Shown here one piece after another: positions 1 through 8,384 of a stretch of DNA of 64,000 bases. The notes beneath the pieces are model-generated. The model ran no database searches and was not told the origin of the DNA. It saw only the letters and a program-made list of their open reading frames with translations. The stretch is from Paenibacillaceae bacterium (lineage in GTDB: Bacteria; Bacillota; Bacilli; Paenibacillales; Paenibacillaceae). The DNA is taken from the NCBI GenBank assembly GCA_004134985.1, contig REGQ01000001.1, positions 248,001-312,000 on the forward strand, written 5' to 3'. Positions within the stretch are counted from its first letter, which is position 1; each line of letters starts with the position of its first letter. The position numbers were made by a program, and so were the translations under genes.

Positions 1-528
1 ATCAATGATGATGCCGCCGCATTGTTCTTTGGAGAAAAACCATTCCGGCCGGGATGCCGCATTGAGCAAATGAGGCTTGCGCATGCCGATGCTTACAATT
101 CGCCCCAGCTCTCCCGCTTCAATAAGGTTTTTAAGTGTGTGGACGGCCGGATTAAAGCGCTCGGTAAGCAGCATGCCGACCTCTATTTTCCCGCGTTCGA
201 TAACCGCTTGCAGCCGTTCAAAGTCACCTCGATTCGTCACAGCGGGCTTGTCGATCATTACGGGCTTGCCATAGCGCTCGCATGTTTCAATGAGTCCAAT
301 CTTCTCATTATTGATCGCCGAGCTGCCGATGATTGCCACATCCTCGGCAAACAACCGCTGCTGTTCCGTCACAATGGGGAGTGCGAATTGATCAGCCAGC
401 CGCTTTGCCAGCCGCACATTGTTTGGCTCGTACAACCCGGCGCATTCGTAACCGAGCGCAATCATTTCGGCAATGAATATTTCGATATGCGCATGCTCAC
501 AACCCACAATTGAAAATTTGGATGCCAT
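1..528 (-). CDS. Gfo/Idh/MocA family oxidoreductase, C-terminus cut by window edge
   Basis: The minus-strand frame is open from an ATG at 528 to the left edge (176 codons), so only the N-terminal NAD(P)-binding half is seen. It starts MASKFSIVGCEHAHI, a Rossmann beta strand. It contains the DKP variant of the EKP motif of this family near residue 98, where Lys normally helps hydride transfer from a sugar or inositol hydroxyl, followed by the usual VGMLLTERFNPAV strand. A GGAGGG ribosome site lies about 10 bases upstream of the ATG. The divergent neighbour is a ROK repressor, which suggests sugar-linked regulation; the substrate cannot be told. Confidence 0.85.
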   Translation of the reverse strand, partial: MASKFSIVGCEHAHIEIFIAEMIALGYECAGLYEPNNVRLAKRLADQFALPIVTEQQRLFAEDVAIIGSSAINNEKIGLIETCERYGKPVMIDKPAVTNRGDFERLQAVIERGKIEVGMLLTERFNPAVHTLKNLIEAGELGRIVSIGMRKPHLLNAASRPEWFFSKEQCGGIIID

Positions 529-610
529 TTGTCTTTGCTCCCTCCAGTCATTTTGTTATTCCAAGTCTATTCTTGCGATCTGTGCAAAGCGTTCTCTCCA
601 CATAGACGCC

Positions 611-789
611 ACCTCATGAACGTTACCGTGAAACGCTATACCATGAACATCACATCATAAACACCACACCGTACAAACCACATCATGAACTTCACTACTT
701 GAACGCCACTTCATGAACACCCTTTTGAACTTCACAGCGTGAACGACATATCATGAACACCACCTCGTGAACTTCACACCAGTTGCGAG
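611..789. repeat. degenerate 14-bp tandem repeat, about 12-13 units
   Basis: Read in 14-base steps this spacer is a tandem array with consensus close to ACMTCATGAACWYC. Clear units start at 611, 638, 652, 666, 680, 694, 708, 734, 748 and 762; one unit is 13 bases and one is 12. It fills most of the gap between the divergent oxidoreductase and the ROK repressor gene, so it overlaps the area where their promoters must lie. Confidence 0.8.
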
Positions 790-839
790 CTGAGTAAATC
801 GCCTGTTATGATAGACGAAAAAAAGAAGGGGGCAGCCCG

Positions 840-2033
840 ATGAGCATAGGCAAAGGACGAGGGCCAACCCTAGCCAAAGACATCAATCGCAAACTGGTTT
901 ATCATACGATCAAAAAAACCAGACAGACGACGCGCGCCGAAATTGCCCGAACATTAGCGCTGCACAAAAACACCGTTAACTCCATTGTCGAGGAATTGAT
1001 CGACAGCGGCTTCATTCAGGAGCTTGGTCAACAGTCCTTGCCAAGCGCCGGTCGCAAGCCGACCCTTATCCGCTTCCATGCCGGCAACAAGTGGGCGGTT
1101 GGCGTACAGCTCACTTCAACCGTTATTCACTGGGTCGTTACGGACCTGTATGCCACCCCGCTGGAAACTTATTCAGAGCCGCTTCTGGATGATTCACCGG
1201 AGTCCGTCGTTGCCGCGCTGACCGCCGGCATTCAATCATTGACGAGCAAATACGAAGCAGATCAGTGTATCGGAATGGGCATCGGCGTTCCTGCGCTGCT
1301 CGAAAGCGAGCGCGCGCAACGAATCCGTTCGAGCCACCTCGGCTGGAGTGATGTGCCGCTGCTCGAAATGCTGAAGCAGCAGATCGATGTCCCGCTGCTT
1401 CTGGATAACAGCGTCAAGCTGGCTTCCCTGGGGGAACTATGGCATGGCAGCGGCCGCGATCTGTCCAACTTCGTATACTGTTATTTCGGCAATGGCATCG
1501 GCTGCGGCCTCATTATTAACGGAGCGATCGTCCGCGGCAATGCGAATGCGGCGGGAGAACTGGGCCATTTTGTACTCGACCCGGACGGCCCGCTCTGCGG
1601 CTGCGGCAATCGCGGATGCCTCGAAGCGATGGTCAGCCTTCCTGCACTCTATCGCCGAATCAATGGCGAATCCGCAGTTAGCGCTTCTAATCAATTGTCC
1701 GGCAGCGCTCTCATTCAATCACCAGAGGAGCTTCTCCAAGCGATTGCAGTCGGCAACCCCATCGTGATGTCAGTCATGGAACAAACCGGTCGGCTCATTG
1801 GCCAGGCGCTCAGTTATGTGACCAATCTGCTCAACCCGACACTGATCATATGTGACGGTCCGCTGATACAGGCTGACAGCGTACTCTTCCCAGTGATCGA
1901 GACAGAACTGCAGCGGCGCTGCCTGCCGGGTTCTACAGCTCAGGTTGCTCTGACACGCTCTCGCCTTTATCCGTTTGCAAGCTGTATTGGAGCCGCCGCT
2001 AGCGTGATCCATCAGTGGGAAAATGACTATTAG
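840..2033 (+). CDS. ROK family transcriptional repressor (XylR/NagC type)
   Basis: 397 residues. An N-terminal winged helix-turn-helix (about residues 15-65, with TRAEIARTLALHKNTVN) is followed by an actin-like ROK sugar-binding fold. The ROK signature is complete: GELGHF near 239-244 and the zinc motif CGCGNRGCLE at 253-262. In place of the catalytic DND/A segment of ROK kinases it has DNSVKLA at 189-195, which fits a regulator rather than a kinase. The ATG is preceded by a G-rich ribosome site (AAGGGGG). Such proteins repress sugar genes and release DNA on binding the sugar; the likely target is the divergent Gfo/Idh/MocA gene. The effector is not identifiable. Confidence 0.9.
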   Translation: MSIGKGRGPTLAKDINRKLVYHTIKKTRQTTRAEIARTLALHKNTVNSIVEELIDSGFIQELGQQSLPSAGRKPTLIRFHAGNKWAVGVQLTSTVIHWVVTDLYATPLETYSEPLLDDSPESVVAALTAGIQSLTSKYEADQCIGMGIGVPALLESERAQRIRSSHLGWSDVPLLEMLKQQIDVPLLLDNSVKLASLGELWHGSGRDLSNFVYCYFGNGIGCGLIINGAIVRGNANAAGELGHFVLDPDGPLCGCGNRGCLEAMVSLPALYRRINGESAVSASNQLSGSALIQSPEELLQAIAVGNPIVMSVMEQTGRLIGQALSYVTNLLNPTLIICDGPLIQADSVLFPVIETELQRRCLPGSTAQVALTRSRLYPFASCIGAAASVIHQWENDY

Positions 2034-2117
2034 TTTAAATATTATACTAATTATTATGATTGATCCGCTATAAAATGACAATACCTATTTTGGCGGGCAG
2101 CTGCGGTCTCTGGCGCG

Positions 2118-2405
2118 TTGTTAGTGGAGTGTGCTAACACGCTCTTCTTGCTTTACCGCGGCCTGCTTGCGTCTGCTCGCTTTTCCGTACTTCTGCCTGT
2201 GCCTTATTGCTTCTGCTTGTTCCTGCTTGCCGTCTTCGTACTTCTTGCGTCTTATTGCTTCTACTTGCGTCTACTCGCTTTTCCGTGCTTCTGCCTGCGT
2301 CTTATTGCTTCTCTGTGTTTCTGTTTGCGTTTTTTCACTTCTACTTTCTTCTACTCTACTTTCTTCTAATGCGTCTAATCGCTTCTACTCACGCTATCCT
2401 CGCTT
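2118..2405. repeat. pyrimidine-rich low-complexity spacer
   Basis: The plus strand is a degenerate CTTCT/TGCGTCT/TTATTGCTTCT repeat region with no regular period. All three plus frames stay open only because stops are rare in such composition, giving Phe/Leu/Cys-rich nonsense peptides without ribosome sites. It lies just after the ROK gene. Confidence 0.7.
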
Positions 2406-2423
2406 CTTCTCGCCGCAAGCGGC

Positions 2424-2770
2424 CACACGTTCCGCTATTTGCCCCAAAAACCTAAAAAATTGATTTTCACGGCCACACGGAGGCTGTCGATTAATTGTGC
2501 ATAACTTTTTTTCTGGCCTGAAAACGCCTCTCAGATCGAATTTTTATTATCAGCATATTTAGTTTGAAAAATAAATCGATCTGAGAGCCTTCTAGAGACC
2601 CAAAAACGCCGAGATTAAAACTGTCCACAATTAATCGACACGCTCACACGTTCCGCTATTGGTACGAAAACCCTGATAAACATGGCCATTTCACACAAAT
2701 AACGGATCTGGTGGCCGACAAATTGCATTTTTGCTCATTTTGGACGGATTAGTGGAACGTGTGTCCGCCA
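2424..2770. repeat. nested inverted-repeat element between ROK and SLC13 genes
   Basis: An imperfect palindrome spans 2482-2643: TGTCGATTAATTGTG at 2485-2499 is inverted at 2626-2640, and CTCTCAGATCGA near 2528 is inverted near 2573-2588. This palindrome is flanked by two direct copies of CACACGTTCCGCTATT (2424-2439 and 2645-2660). A third copy, GTGGAACGTGTG near 2752, is inverted. No open frame of note lies inside. It could be a small non-autonomous (MITE-like) insertion with flanking repeats or a structured intergenic repeat. Confidence 0.6.
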
Positions 2771-2979
2771 AAGCCTCCTTTTTACCTGTGGCTCAACACC
2801 AAGATCAGTAGTTGGCAAGTTCGGTAACAAATCGCTGCGGATGAAGGTGCAGAAGTGTCGTAGTGTAGTGCTGTAGGGTAGTTTCATAGTGTAGTGCTAT
2901 GTAGTGTAGTTTAGTTTACTATGCAGCGGTCGCATTTCCTGTGGAACAATGCTTGTCGCCAGACATAGTTGGTAATTCA

Positions 2980-2988
2980 TGCTATAAT
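2980..2988 (+). promoter_or_regulatory. extended -10 promoter for the SLC13 gene
   Basis: TGCTATAAT is a perfect TGnTATAAT extended -10 element 57 bases before the ATG at 3045. No good -35 lies at 17 bases, as expected for an extended -10 promoter. Confidence 0.5.
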
Positions 2989-3044
2989 AGGTCAACTGTC
3001 CATTGATTGACGGCACTATATACAGAAAGTGAAGGGCTTTTTCG

Positions 3045-5027
3045 ATGAATTTTGAAATGATCATTACGTTATCGCTGCTCGCAGGCGCAGCCGCCTTGTT
3101 TGTAAGCGGCAAGGTGCGCTCGGATCTGGTCGCGGTGTGCTCGCTAATTTTGCTTGTCCTGTTTGGTATTTTGTCACCATCCGAAGCATTGTCCGGGTTT
3201 TCCAACTCGGTTGTCATTATGATGATCGGCCTCTTTATTGTTGGCGGCGGGATATTCCAGACGGGTCTGGCCAAGATGGCCAGCGGCAAAATGCTCAAGC
3301 TGGCCGGCACGAGTGAAACGCGGCTGTTGTTGATGGTAATGGGCGTCACCGCCCTGATCGGGGCATTCGTCAGCAATACCGGCACCGTAGCCGTCATGCT
3401 GCCGATTGTCGTCAGCCTTGCCATGAGCGCCAACATCAGTCCGGGGCGTCTGCTGATGCCGCTGGCATTCGCCAGCAGCCTGGGCGGAACGCTCACACTG
3501 ATCGGGACGCCGCCCAATCTGGTCATCCGCGAGACGTTGACCAAGGCAGGTTACCCTGAGCTGTCTTTTTTCTCGTTCACACCAATTGGACTCGTCTGCC
3601 TTGTTGTCGGCATTGGCGCATTGGTCGTGCTGAGCAAGCTGTTTTTGCCGAAAGAACAAAGCGGCACCGGTGCAAGCAAGCAGCGGGCGCGTTCGCTGGC
3701 CGAACTGGCGCGGCAGTATCAATTGTCCCAAAACCTGTTCCGCATTCAGGTGCAAGACGGCTCGCCGGTTATCGGACGCACGCTGCTTGAACTGGATATT
3801 CCGAACCGGCATCAGGTTCATATTATTGAAATTCGCCGCCGCACCTCTGCCAAAAACCCCTTTTTCAAAACGATCAACCAGGAAATTGCTGGTCCGGCGA
3901 CCGTTATTCAGGAACGCGATATTTTGTATGTGCATGGTGCTTATGAACATGTGGAACGCTTCGCGAAGGACTGCCGGTTGACACTGATCGACAGTCACGT
4001 TACCGAGCGCACGGGGGCGTCATCCGAGCTATTCCAGTCACCGGACGGCATGCCTTTGGGCGGGATGGCTTCAGACGGAAAGCCGATTGCGGCTGTAGCC
4101 AAAGAGCGGGGTAAAGACAAGGCAGGCAAATTGGCTGCGGAGGACTACGCCTCTCATGAGGTAGGCATTGCCGAAGTGCTGATACCGCCCAATTCCCGGT
4201 TTATTAACCAACTCGTCAAGGAATCCGCATTTCGCGAGAAATACAGCATTAATATTTTGGGCATCCAGCGCAAGGGCAGCTATTTGCTTCATCAACTGAA
4301 AGACGAGAAATTTCGGCTTGGCGATGCGCTGCTCATTCAGGGAACATGGCGCAATATCGCGCTGCTGTCCAAAGAGCAATCCGATATTGTCGTCGTCGGA
4401 CAGCCGCTGGAGGACGCTTCGAAGGTGACGCTTGACCATAAAGCGCCGCTGGCCGGGGGCATTATGGCGCTGATGGTCGTGTTGATGATTCTGGAAGTGT
4501 TCCCGGCAGTTGTCACCGTGCTGATCGCTGCGGTGCTAATGGTCGTCACCGGCTGTCTGCGCAATATGGAGGAAGCGTACAAAACGATCAACTGGGAAAG
4601 CATTGTGCTCATCGGCGGGATGATCCCGATGTCGATAGCGGTGGAGAAAACCGGCGCAGCGGCGCTTTTGTCGGAAAAGCTGGTTGGCGGGCTTGGCGGC
4701 TTCGGGCCGATTGCCCTGCTTGCAGGCATCTACTTCGCGACCTCGGCGCTAACGCTCTTTATTAGCAATACGGCATGCGCCATCCTGTTCGCGCCGATTG
4801 CGCTAGCCGCGGCGGTTCAACTGGGCGTCAGCCCGCTGCCGTTCATGTTCGCAGTATCGATTGCCGCCAGCATGTGCTTTGCGGTACCGTTCTCCACACC
4901 GCCGAACGCACTGGTCATGTCGGCGGGCCGCTACAACTTCATGGACTACGTCCGGATCGGTCTGCCGCTGCAGGTACTGCTCGGCATCATCATGGTTGCG
5001 GTGCTGCCGCTGTTCTTCCCGTTCTAG
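3045..5027 (+). CDS. SLC13/DASS-type anion permease with two RCK_C (TrkA_C) domains
   Basis: 660 residues of membrane carrier split by a soluble insert. The N-terminal transporter half (about 1-200) has the SNTG motif at 110-113 and IGTPPN at 153-158, both typical of divalent anion:Na+ symporters. Two RCK_C domains occupy about 230-305 and 372-445. The second transporter half has another SNTA motif near 579. This architecture is common in bacterial putative sulfate, citrate or dicarboxylate carriers; the anion cannot be read from sequence. The ribosome site (GAAGGG) is modest. A sulfate ABC transporter occurs elsewhere in the window, so sulfate is one option but unproven. Confidence 0.88.
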   Translation: MNFEMIITLSLLAGAAALFVSGKVRSDLVAVCSLILLVLFGILSPSEALSGFSNSVVIMMIGLFIVGGGIFQTGLAKMASGKMLKLAGTSETRLLLMVMGVTALIGAFVSNTGTVAVMLPIVVSLAMSANISPGRLLMPLAFASSLGGTLTLIGTPPNLVIRETLTKAGYPELSFFSFTPIGLVCLVVGIGALVVLSKLFLPKEQSGTGASKQRARSLAELARQYQLSQNLFRIQVQDGSPVIGRTLLELDIPNRHQVHIIEIRRRTSAKNPFFKTINQEIAGPATVIQERDILYVHGAYEHVERFAKDCRLTLIDSHVTERTGASSELFQSPDGMPLGGMASDGKPIAAVAKERGKDKAGKLAAEDYASHEVGIAEVLIPPNSRFINQLVKESAFREKYSINILGIQRKGSYLLHQLKDEKFRLGDALLIQGTWRNIALLSKEQSDIVVVGQPLEDASKVTLDHKAPLAGGIMALMVVLMILEVFPAVVTVLIAAVLMVVTGCLRNMEEAYKTINWESIVLIGGMIPMSIAVEKTGAAALLSEKLVGGLGGFGPIALLAGIYFATSALTLFISNTACAILFAPIALAAAVQLGVSPLPFMFAVSIAASMCFAVPFSTPPNALVMSAGRYNFMDYVRIGLPLQVLLGIIMVAVLPLFFPF

Positions 5028-5091
5028 GGCGGGCAGCGGACGCGGCGGAGTTCGGTTGCCGCGTGGCGCGCGGGCAACGGAGTGCGGAGCG

Positions 5092-5335
5092 GCGCAATTT
5101 GCGGCGCTTCGGCCGCAGCCGTGGGCGCGGGGCGGAATTGCGCGGGATGCATGCGTGGGCGATGAGGCGCGGACATGTGGGCACACGACGGGATGCGGAC
5201 ATGGCGTCGTGCCTGTGCTGCGGGCACGACGCGTTTGCAGCAGCGCAATTTGCGGCACTTCGGCCACAGCCGTGGGTGCGGTGCAGAATTGCGCGGGGTG
5301 CAGGCGTGGGTGATGAGGAGCGGGCGCGGACATTA
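5092..5335. repeat. GC-rich direct duplication downstream of SLC13 gene
   Basis: A block of roughly 85-90 bases starting GCGCAATTTGCGGCGCTTCG at about 5092 recurs with about 85% similarity from about 5242 (GCGCAATTTGCGGCACTTCG). Both copies run through a CAGCCGTGGG core and end near GCGCGGACAT. The region is markedly more GC-rich than its surroundings and supports long open frames in several phases, none with a ribosome site. Confidence 0.6.
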
Positions 5336-5373
5336 CGCCGAGGCGGCGAGCTGAGCTAGCCACGCGAGTGTGC

Positions 5374-5401
5374 AGAGTTACCACGGGTTCGTGGTAACTC
5401 T
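5374..5401. other. perfect 12-bp hairpin
   Basis: AGAGTTACCACG and CGTGGTAACTCT pair perfectly around a GGTT loop. It lies about 350 bases after the SLC13 stop and has no T-run, so it is a stable hairpin but not a standard intrinsic terminator. Confidence 0.6.
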
Positions 5402-5474
5402 CGACACCAGTGGGCGCGAGCGCAGGTTTGCGCGGGATCGGCCCATTGCGCGGAGCGGCGGCCCGCAAATGATC

Positions 5475-5706
5475 AAAATCCTGCAAAATAACAGGATTTT
5501 CTCCCGCTTCCGCTGTCGATTACGGATTATCCTGTAAAAATGCAGGATTTTCATGCGGATCACACCCTTTTTACACTTCATAAGTAAATTCCCTGCACAA
5601 TCGCAGCATTTTTCCATAAAACACCCATTTGAAGCACTAAATCCTGCATATTCGCAGCATTTTCTCATAAAACACCATTTGAAGCACCAAATCCTGCACA
5701 ATCGCA
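5475..5706. repeat. palindrome cluster A (CCTGCA/TGCAGG type)
   Basis: Five short palindromes with centres near 5487, 5538, 5599, 5650 and 5700. The first is AAAATCCTG/CAGGATTTT (9-bp stem), the second ATCCTG/CAGGAT, the third and fourth CTGC/GCAG, and the fifth is degenerate. Steps are 51, 61, 51 and 50 bases. The last three sit in a partial tandem repeat with a unit of about 51 bases (5592-5642, 5643-5692 and a partial copy). Confidence 0.65.
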
Positions 5707-5794
5707 TCATTCGGAGCATTTTCCAACAAGCAACAAACCTGATCAGTCTCAAAAACTATGTATGTTGAACAACTGAATTCCCAAAGGGAACCAA

Positions 5795-5966
5795 TGTTGT
5801 ATTTCTTACAATAGCCGAAGGAATAGCCGCAAAAAAAATGAAGTTGTTGTATAAAATACACGAGTTTACCTGGCGGAAGTCATTTCACTTAACAAGTGTG
5901 TATGATGTGCAGCAGTTCCACGAGAATCGTCTCATACGTCTGGATATATTGTACAAAATACAACAA
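5795..5966. repeat. palindrome cluster B (TTGTTGTA/TACAACAA type)
   Basis: Three sites of the form TTGTTGTA-nnnn-TACAACAA, partly degenerate, are centred near 5804, 5853 and 5957. Steps are about 49 and 104 bases. The same core recurs near 50.8 kb. The rest of the spacer up to 6100 holds no gene that I can support. Confidence 0.6.
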
Positions 5967-6103
5967 CTATCTCCTAACTACGGTACTTCTTTCGTTTAAT
6001 TAATAGAGGTAAAAGTACCACACGCCAAAAAGCGCCCAACTCCTCCATCATCTCGTGAAGGGGTCGAGCGCCAATATCGCATCAGTACAAAATGAACGTG
6101 AGT

Positions 6104-6637
6104 CTAATAAGCAGCTACACCGAGTTTGTTAATGATCTCCTGAATGAACGCAGGCTCGTCATCCGGTGTACGCGAAGTGATCAGATTGTTGTCGACCACA
6201 ACTTCCTTGTCAACGAAGCTTCCTCCCGCTTCCTTCACTTCATCCGCGATTCCGGGGTAAGAGGTCAACGTTTTGCCCTTCAAAAGCCCTGCTTCAGCAA
6301 GCAACTGTGGGCCATGGCAAATGGCAGCGATCGTAATGCCCGCCTCATCTGCATCTTTGACAAATTTGAGCATGTGCTTGTTCTTCAACAACTTCGCAGG
6401 CGAACTGCCACCCGGAATAATGACCGCATCGTAATCGCTGGCTACGGCATCTTCTGCGGCCAAATGCGACGTGTAGGAAATTGTTCCTTGTTTGCCCGTC
6501 AGCTTGCTTCCCTTTTCCAGACTGATTACGACCGCATCCGTTCCGTTTTGAGAAATGGCTTCATAGGGATTTTTCATTTCAGAATCCTCATAACCGTCAG
6601 CGATTAAAAAAGCGACCTTTTTCTCCATTTGCTTCAT
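6104..6637 (-). CDS. DJ-1/PfpI family protein (type 1 glutamine amidotransferase-like)
   Basis: 177 residues. The DJ-1/PfpI fold is clear: the nucleophile elbow AICHGP with Cys107-His108, the acidic residue Glu17 in the DGYED segment, and VIIPGG at 72-77. Family members act as proteases, glyoxalases or deglycases and are usually stress proteins; the exact activity is unknown. I start at the ATG at 6637, which follows AGAGAGGAGAG at a workable distance; the in-frame ATG at 6679 has its AGAAGG touching the start codon. It stands alone on the minus strand. Confidence 0.88.
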   Translation of the reverse strand: MKQMEKKVAFLIADGYEDSEMKNPYEAISQNGTDAVVISLEKGSKLTGKQGTISYTSHLAAEDAVASDYDAVIIPGGSSPAKLLKNKHMLKFVKDADEAGITIAAICHGPQLLAEAGLLKGKTLTSYPGIADEVKEAGGSFVDKEVVVDNNLITSRTPDDEPAFIQEIINKLGVAAY

Positions 6638-6815
6638 TTGCAGCTCTCTCCTCTCTGTTTTTCGAACAAAAGATGTCATCCTTCTCTTATGCTATCCCCA
6701 TTATCGCTGGGAAATAAACAGATAATTAGGTATAATAGTTTAATTAGCACTTTTTAATGACCGAGTCTGTCGATTATCCTCTTTAAAAATCTCTTTCTAG
6801 AAAGGAGCTTGTCCG

Positions 6816-7223
6816 ATGAAAACAATTGCCTCTTTTCTGCACCCAAAAAAAGATATCGCCTTCATCACGTCCTCCTCAACCATGCAGGAGGCGCTCGATG
6901 TGCTGGAGCATCACTATTACACTGCCGTTCCAATTATCGATGAGCATGGCATTTATATCGGTACGCTTTCTGAAGGCGATCTGCTCTGGAAACTGAAAAA
7001 CACGCCTGGACTAACCTTTGATAACGCCCACGAGGTGCTTATCAGTGAAATTAAGAAACATATTTTTAATGAGTCTGTCCCGCTGGACTCCGACCTGGAG
7101 GATATGCTGACGCTTGCGACCGATCAAAGCTTTGTGCCTGTTGTCGATCACAATGGCGTGTTTCTCGGCATTATTCGCCGCAAAGATATTATCGCTTACT
7201 ATACCCGCAATATTACAGATTGA
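6816..7223 (+). CDS. CBS-pair domain protein
   Basis: 135 residues made almost wholly of two CBS motifs (about 5-60 and 70-130). The first has TAVPIIDEHGIYIGTLSEGD and the second SFVPVVDHNGVFLGIIRRKD. Stand-alone CBS pairs bind adenine nucleotides (AMP, ATP or c-di-AMP) and act as energy or second-messenger sensors. The ribosome site AAAGGAG is strong. The ligand and partner are not apparent. Confidence 0.88.
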   Translation: MKTIASFLHPKKDIAFITSSSTMQEALDVLEHHYYTAVPIIDEHGIYIGTLSEGDLLWKLKNTPGLTFDNAHEVLISEIKKHIFNESVPLDSDLEDMLTLATDQSFVPVVDHNGVFLGIIRRKDIIAYYTRNITD

Positions 7224-7435
7224 GGTTTTTAAGTTAAATGGTGATATAGGTTGAACGAATGAATTCGAATTCATAAACCATGTCACTAGGAAGGCTTTCT
7301 TCTCGACACAGTTGCTGCAAGATTGTTTGCTAGGATTTGGATCACCGTTTATTTGAGGATGTTGTGAGGAGTTGAAGCTGTCTGAATATTCGGAATGAAC
7401 AGGATATCATCCAACTCGTTAAAGATGATTCATGG

Positions 7436-7972
7436 ATGATGGAAATATTAGCGGCGGCAAAGTCGTTGCATTTGCCTGATTGGTGGGTATGCGCGGGCTT
7501 TGTCCGCTCGAAAATATGGGACACGCTGCATGGTTTTGCGGCAAGAACGCCGCTGTCTGACGTGGATGTAATCTACTTCGATCCTGTTAATCTGGAGGAA
7601 GCAGCAGAAAAAGAGTTGGAAGGGCAGCTAATGCGAATTAACGCTGCCATTCCGTGGTCAGTCAAAAATGAAGCACGAATGCATCTCTCCAACGGCATCC
7701 CGCCTTATTTGTCATCGGTGGATGCCATCTCCAGGTTTCCAGAAACCGCAACAGCGCTGGGCGTCACACTCGATGAGCAGAATGAGGTGGTGCTGACAGC
7801 GCCGTGGGGGATTGAAGATGTGCTAAATTGCGTTGTAAGACCTACGCCTTCTTTTGCAGAGACGGCTGAAAGCTTTAAAATCTATGAAGACCGCGTTGCT
7901 AAAAAGAACTGGCCGCGGGTTTGGAGTGATGTTAAGGTAATTCGGAATTTTTCTAATCATTCCTTGTTATGA
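7436..7972 (+). CDS. nucleotidyltransferase family protein (NTP_transf_6/DUF925 type)
   Basis: 178 residues from the first ATG. The core shows WWVCAGFVRSKIWD (about 16-29) followed by the metal-binding DVD at 42-44 in LSDVDVIYFD, as in the DUF925 branch of the nucleotidyltransferase fold; the substrate is unknown. The frame stays open upstream and encodes a plausible extension (NEQDIIQLVKDDSW) back to a CTG at 7382, which follows a GAGGAG motif at about 10 bases, whereas the ATG at 7436 lacks a ribosome site. The true start may therefore be the non-canonical CTG. Confidence 0.75.
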   Translation: MMEILAAAKSLHLPDWWVCAGFVRSKIWDTLHGFAARTPLSDVDVIYFDPVNLEEAAEKELEGQLMRINAAIPWSVKNEARMHLSNGIPPYLSSVDAISRFPETATALGVTLDEQNEVVLTAPWGIEDVLNCVVRPTPSFAETAESFKIYEDRVAKKNWPRVWSDVKVIRNFSNHSLL

Positions 7973-8152
7973 TTTGTTCTCTGATTTTGCTCAATAATCA
8001 CTTAGTGCTCACTGACTGACTAATTACTTGCCTACCACTCCACGAAGTTCTCTTCAATCAGTTCGGCAAACGAGTTAGCTAGCCACTCTCCCTCACCGTT
8101 ATTTGCATGACCCAGTGATTGTCGAAAGTTTAATCCCGACCATGAGATTCTT

Positions 8153-8181
8153 AAAAACCCTTGCGTTTCGCAAGGGTTTTT
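8153..8181. terminator. bidirectional intrinsic terminator at the distal end of the tail operon
   Basis: AAAAACCCTTGCG / CGCAAGGGTTTTT form a perfect 13-bp stem around TTT, with T-runs on both strands. It begins 8 bases past the stop of the last minus-strand tail gene and marks the boundary of the phage-like island. The 200 bases between it and 7972 hold no supported gene. Confidence 0.88.
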
Positions 8182-8188
8182 ATTTAGG

Positions 8189-8326
8189 CTATGCCGTTTT
8201 CCCATCTGTGTCCAGGCCAAGCGTGTTAAGTTCTGTCTCTACAGCAGACTGGAGACTGGCTGGAACCTGTTCAAATGTCCGACGGCCAACGAGGATTAGC
8301 GTTACATACACAGTGACGATTGCCAT
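8189..8326 (-). CDS. small distal tail-operon protein, CD1375-like
   Basis: 45 residues from the ATG at 8326, preceded by a textbook GAAGGAGG site. The sequence MAIVTVYVTLILVGRRTFEQ resembles the very short CD1375-type proteins found after tail-fibre genes in Firmicute phages. It is the last gene of the tail operon, just before the terminator, in the position of XkdX in PBSX. Function unknown. Confidence 0.65.
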   Translation of the reverse strand: MAIVTVYVTLILVGRRTFEQVPASLQSAVETELNTLGLDTDGKTA

Positions 8327-8384
8327 TTTAAAATTACCTCCTTCAAAAATAAATAGAAGCCGCAGCAGCAGATTGGTTATCATG

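Noticed and set aside
2118-2463. Three overlapping plus-strand frames of 82-110 codons
   Set aside because: Low-complexity Phe/Leu/Cys peptides, present in all phases because of pyrimidine-rich repeats; no ribosome site.
4775-5486. Several long frames of 150-227 codons around the SLC13 3' end
   Set aside because: GC-rich composition removes stops; peptides are Arg/Ala/Cys-rich, and they overlap the real gene or the duplicated tract.
5475-5966. CRISPR array
   Set aside because: Units are short palindromes with differing sequence, not identical 24-40 bp repeats with unique spacers, and no cas genes are in the window.
8032-8220. 62-codon minus frame past the tail-operon terminator
   Set aside because: It would run through the terminator hairpin and overlap the CD1375-like gene; no ribosome site. 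A decayed gene end cannot be excluded.
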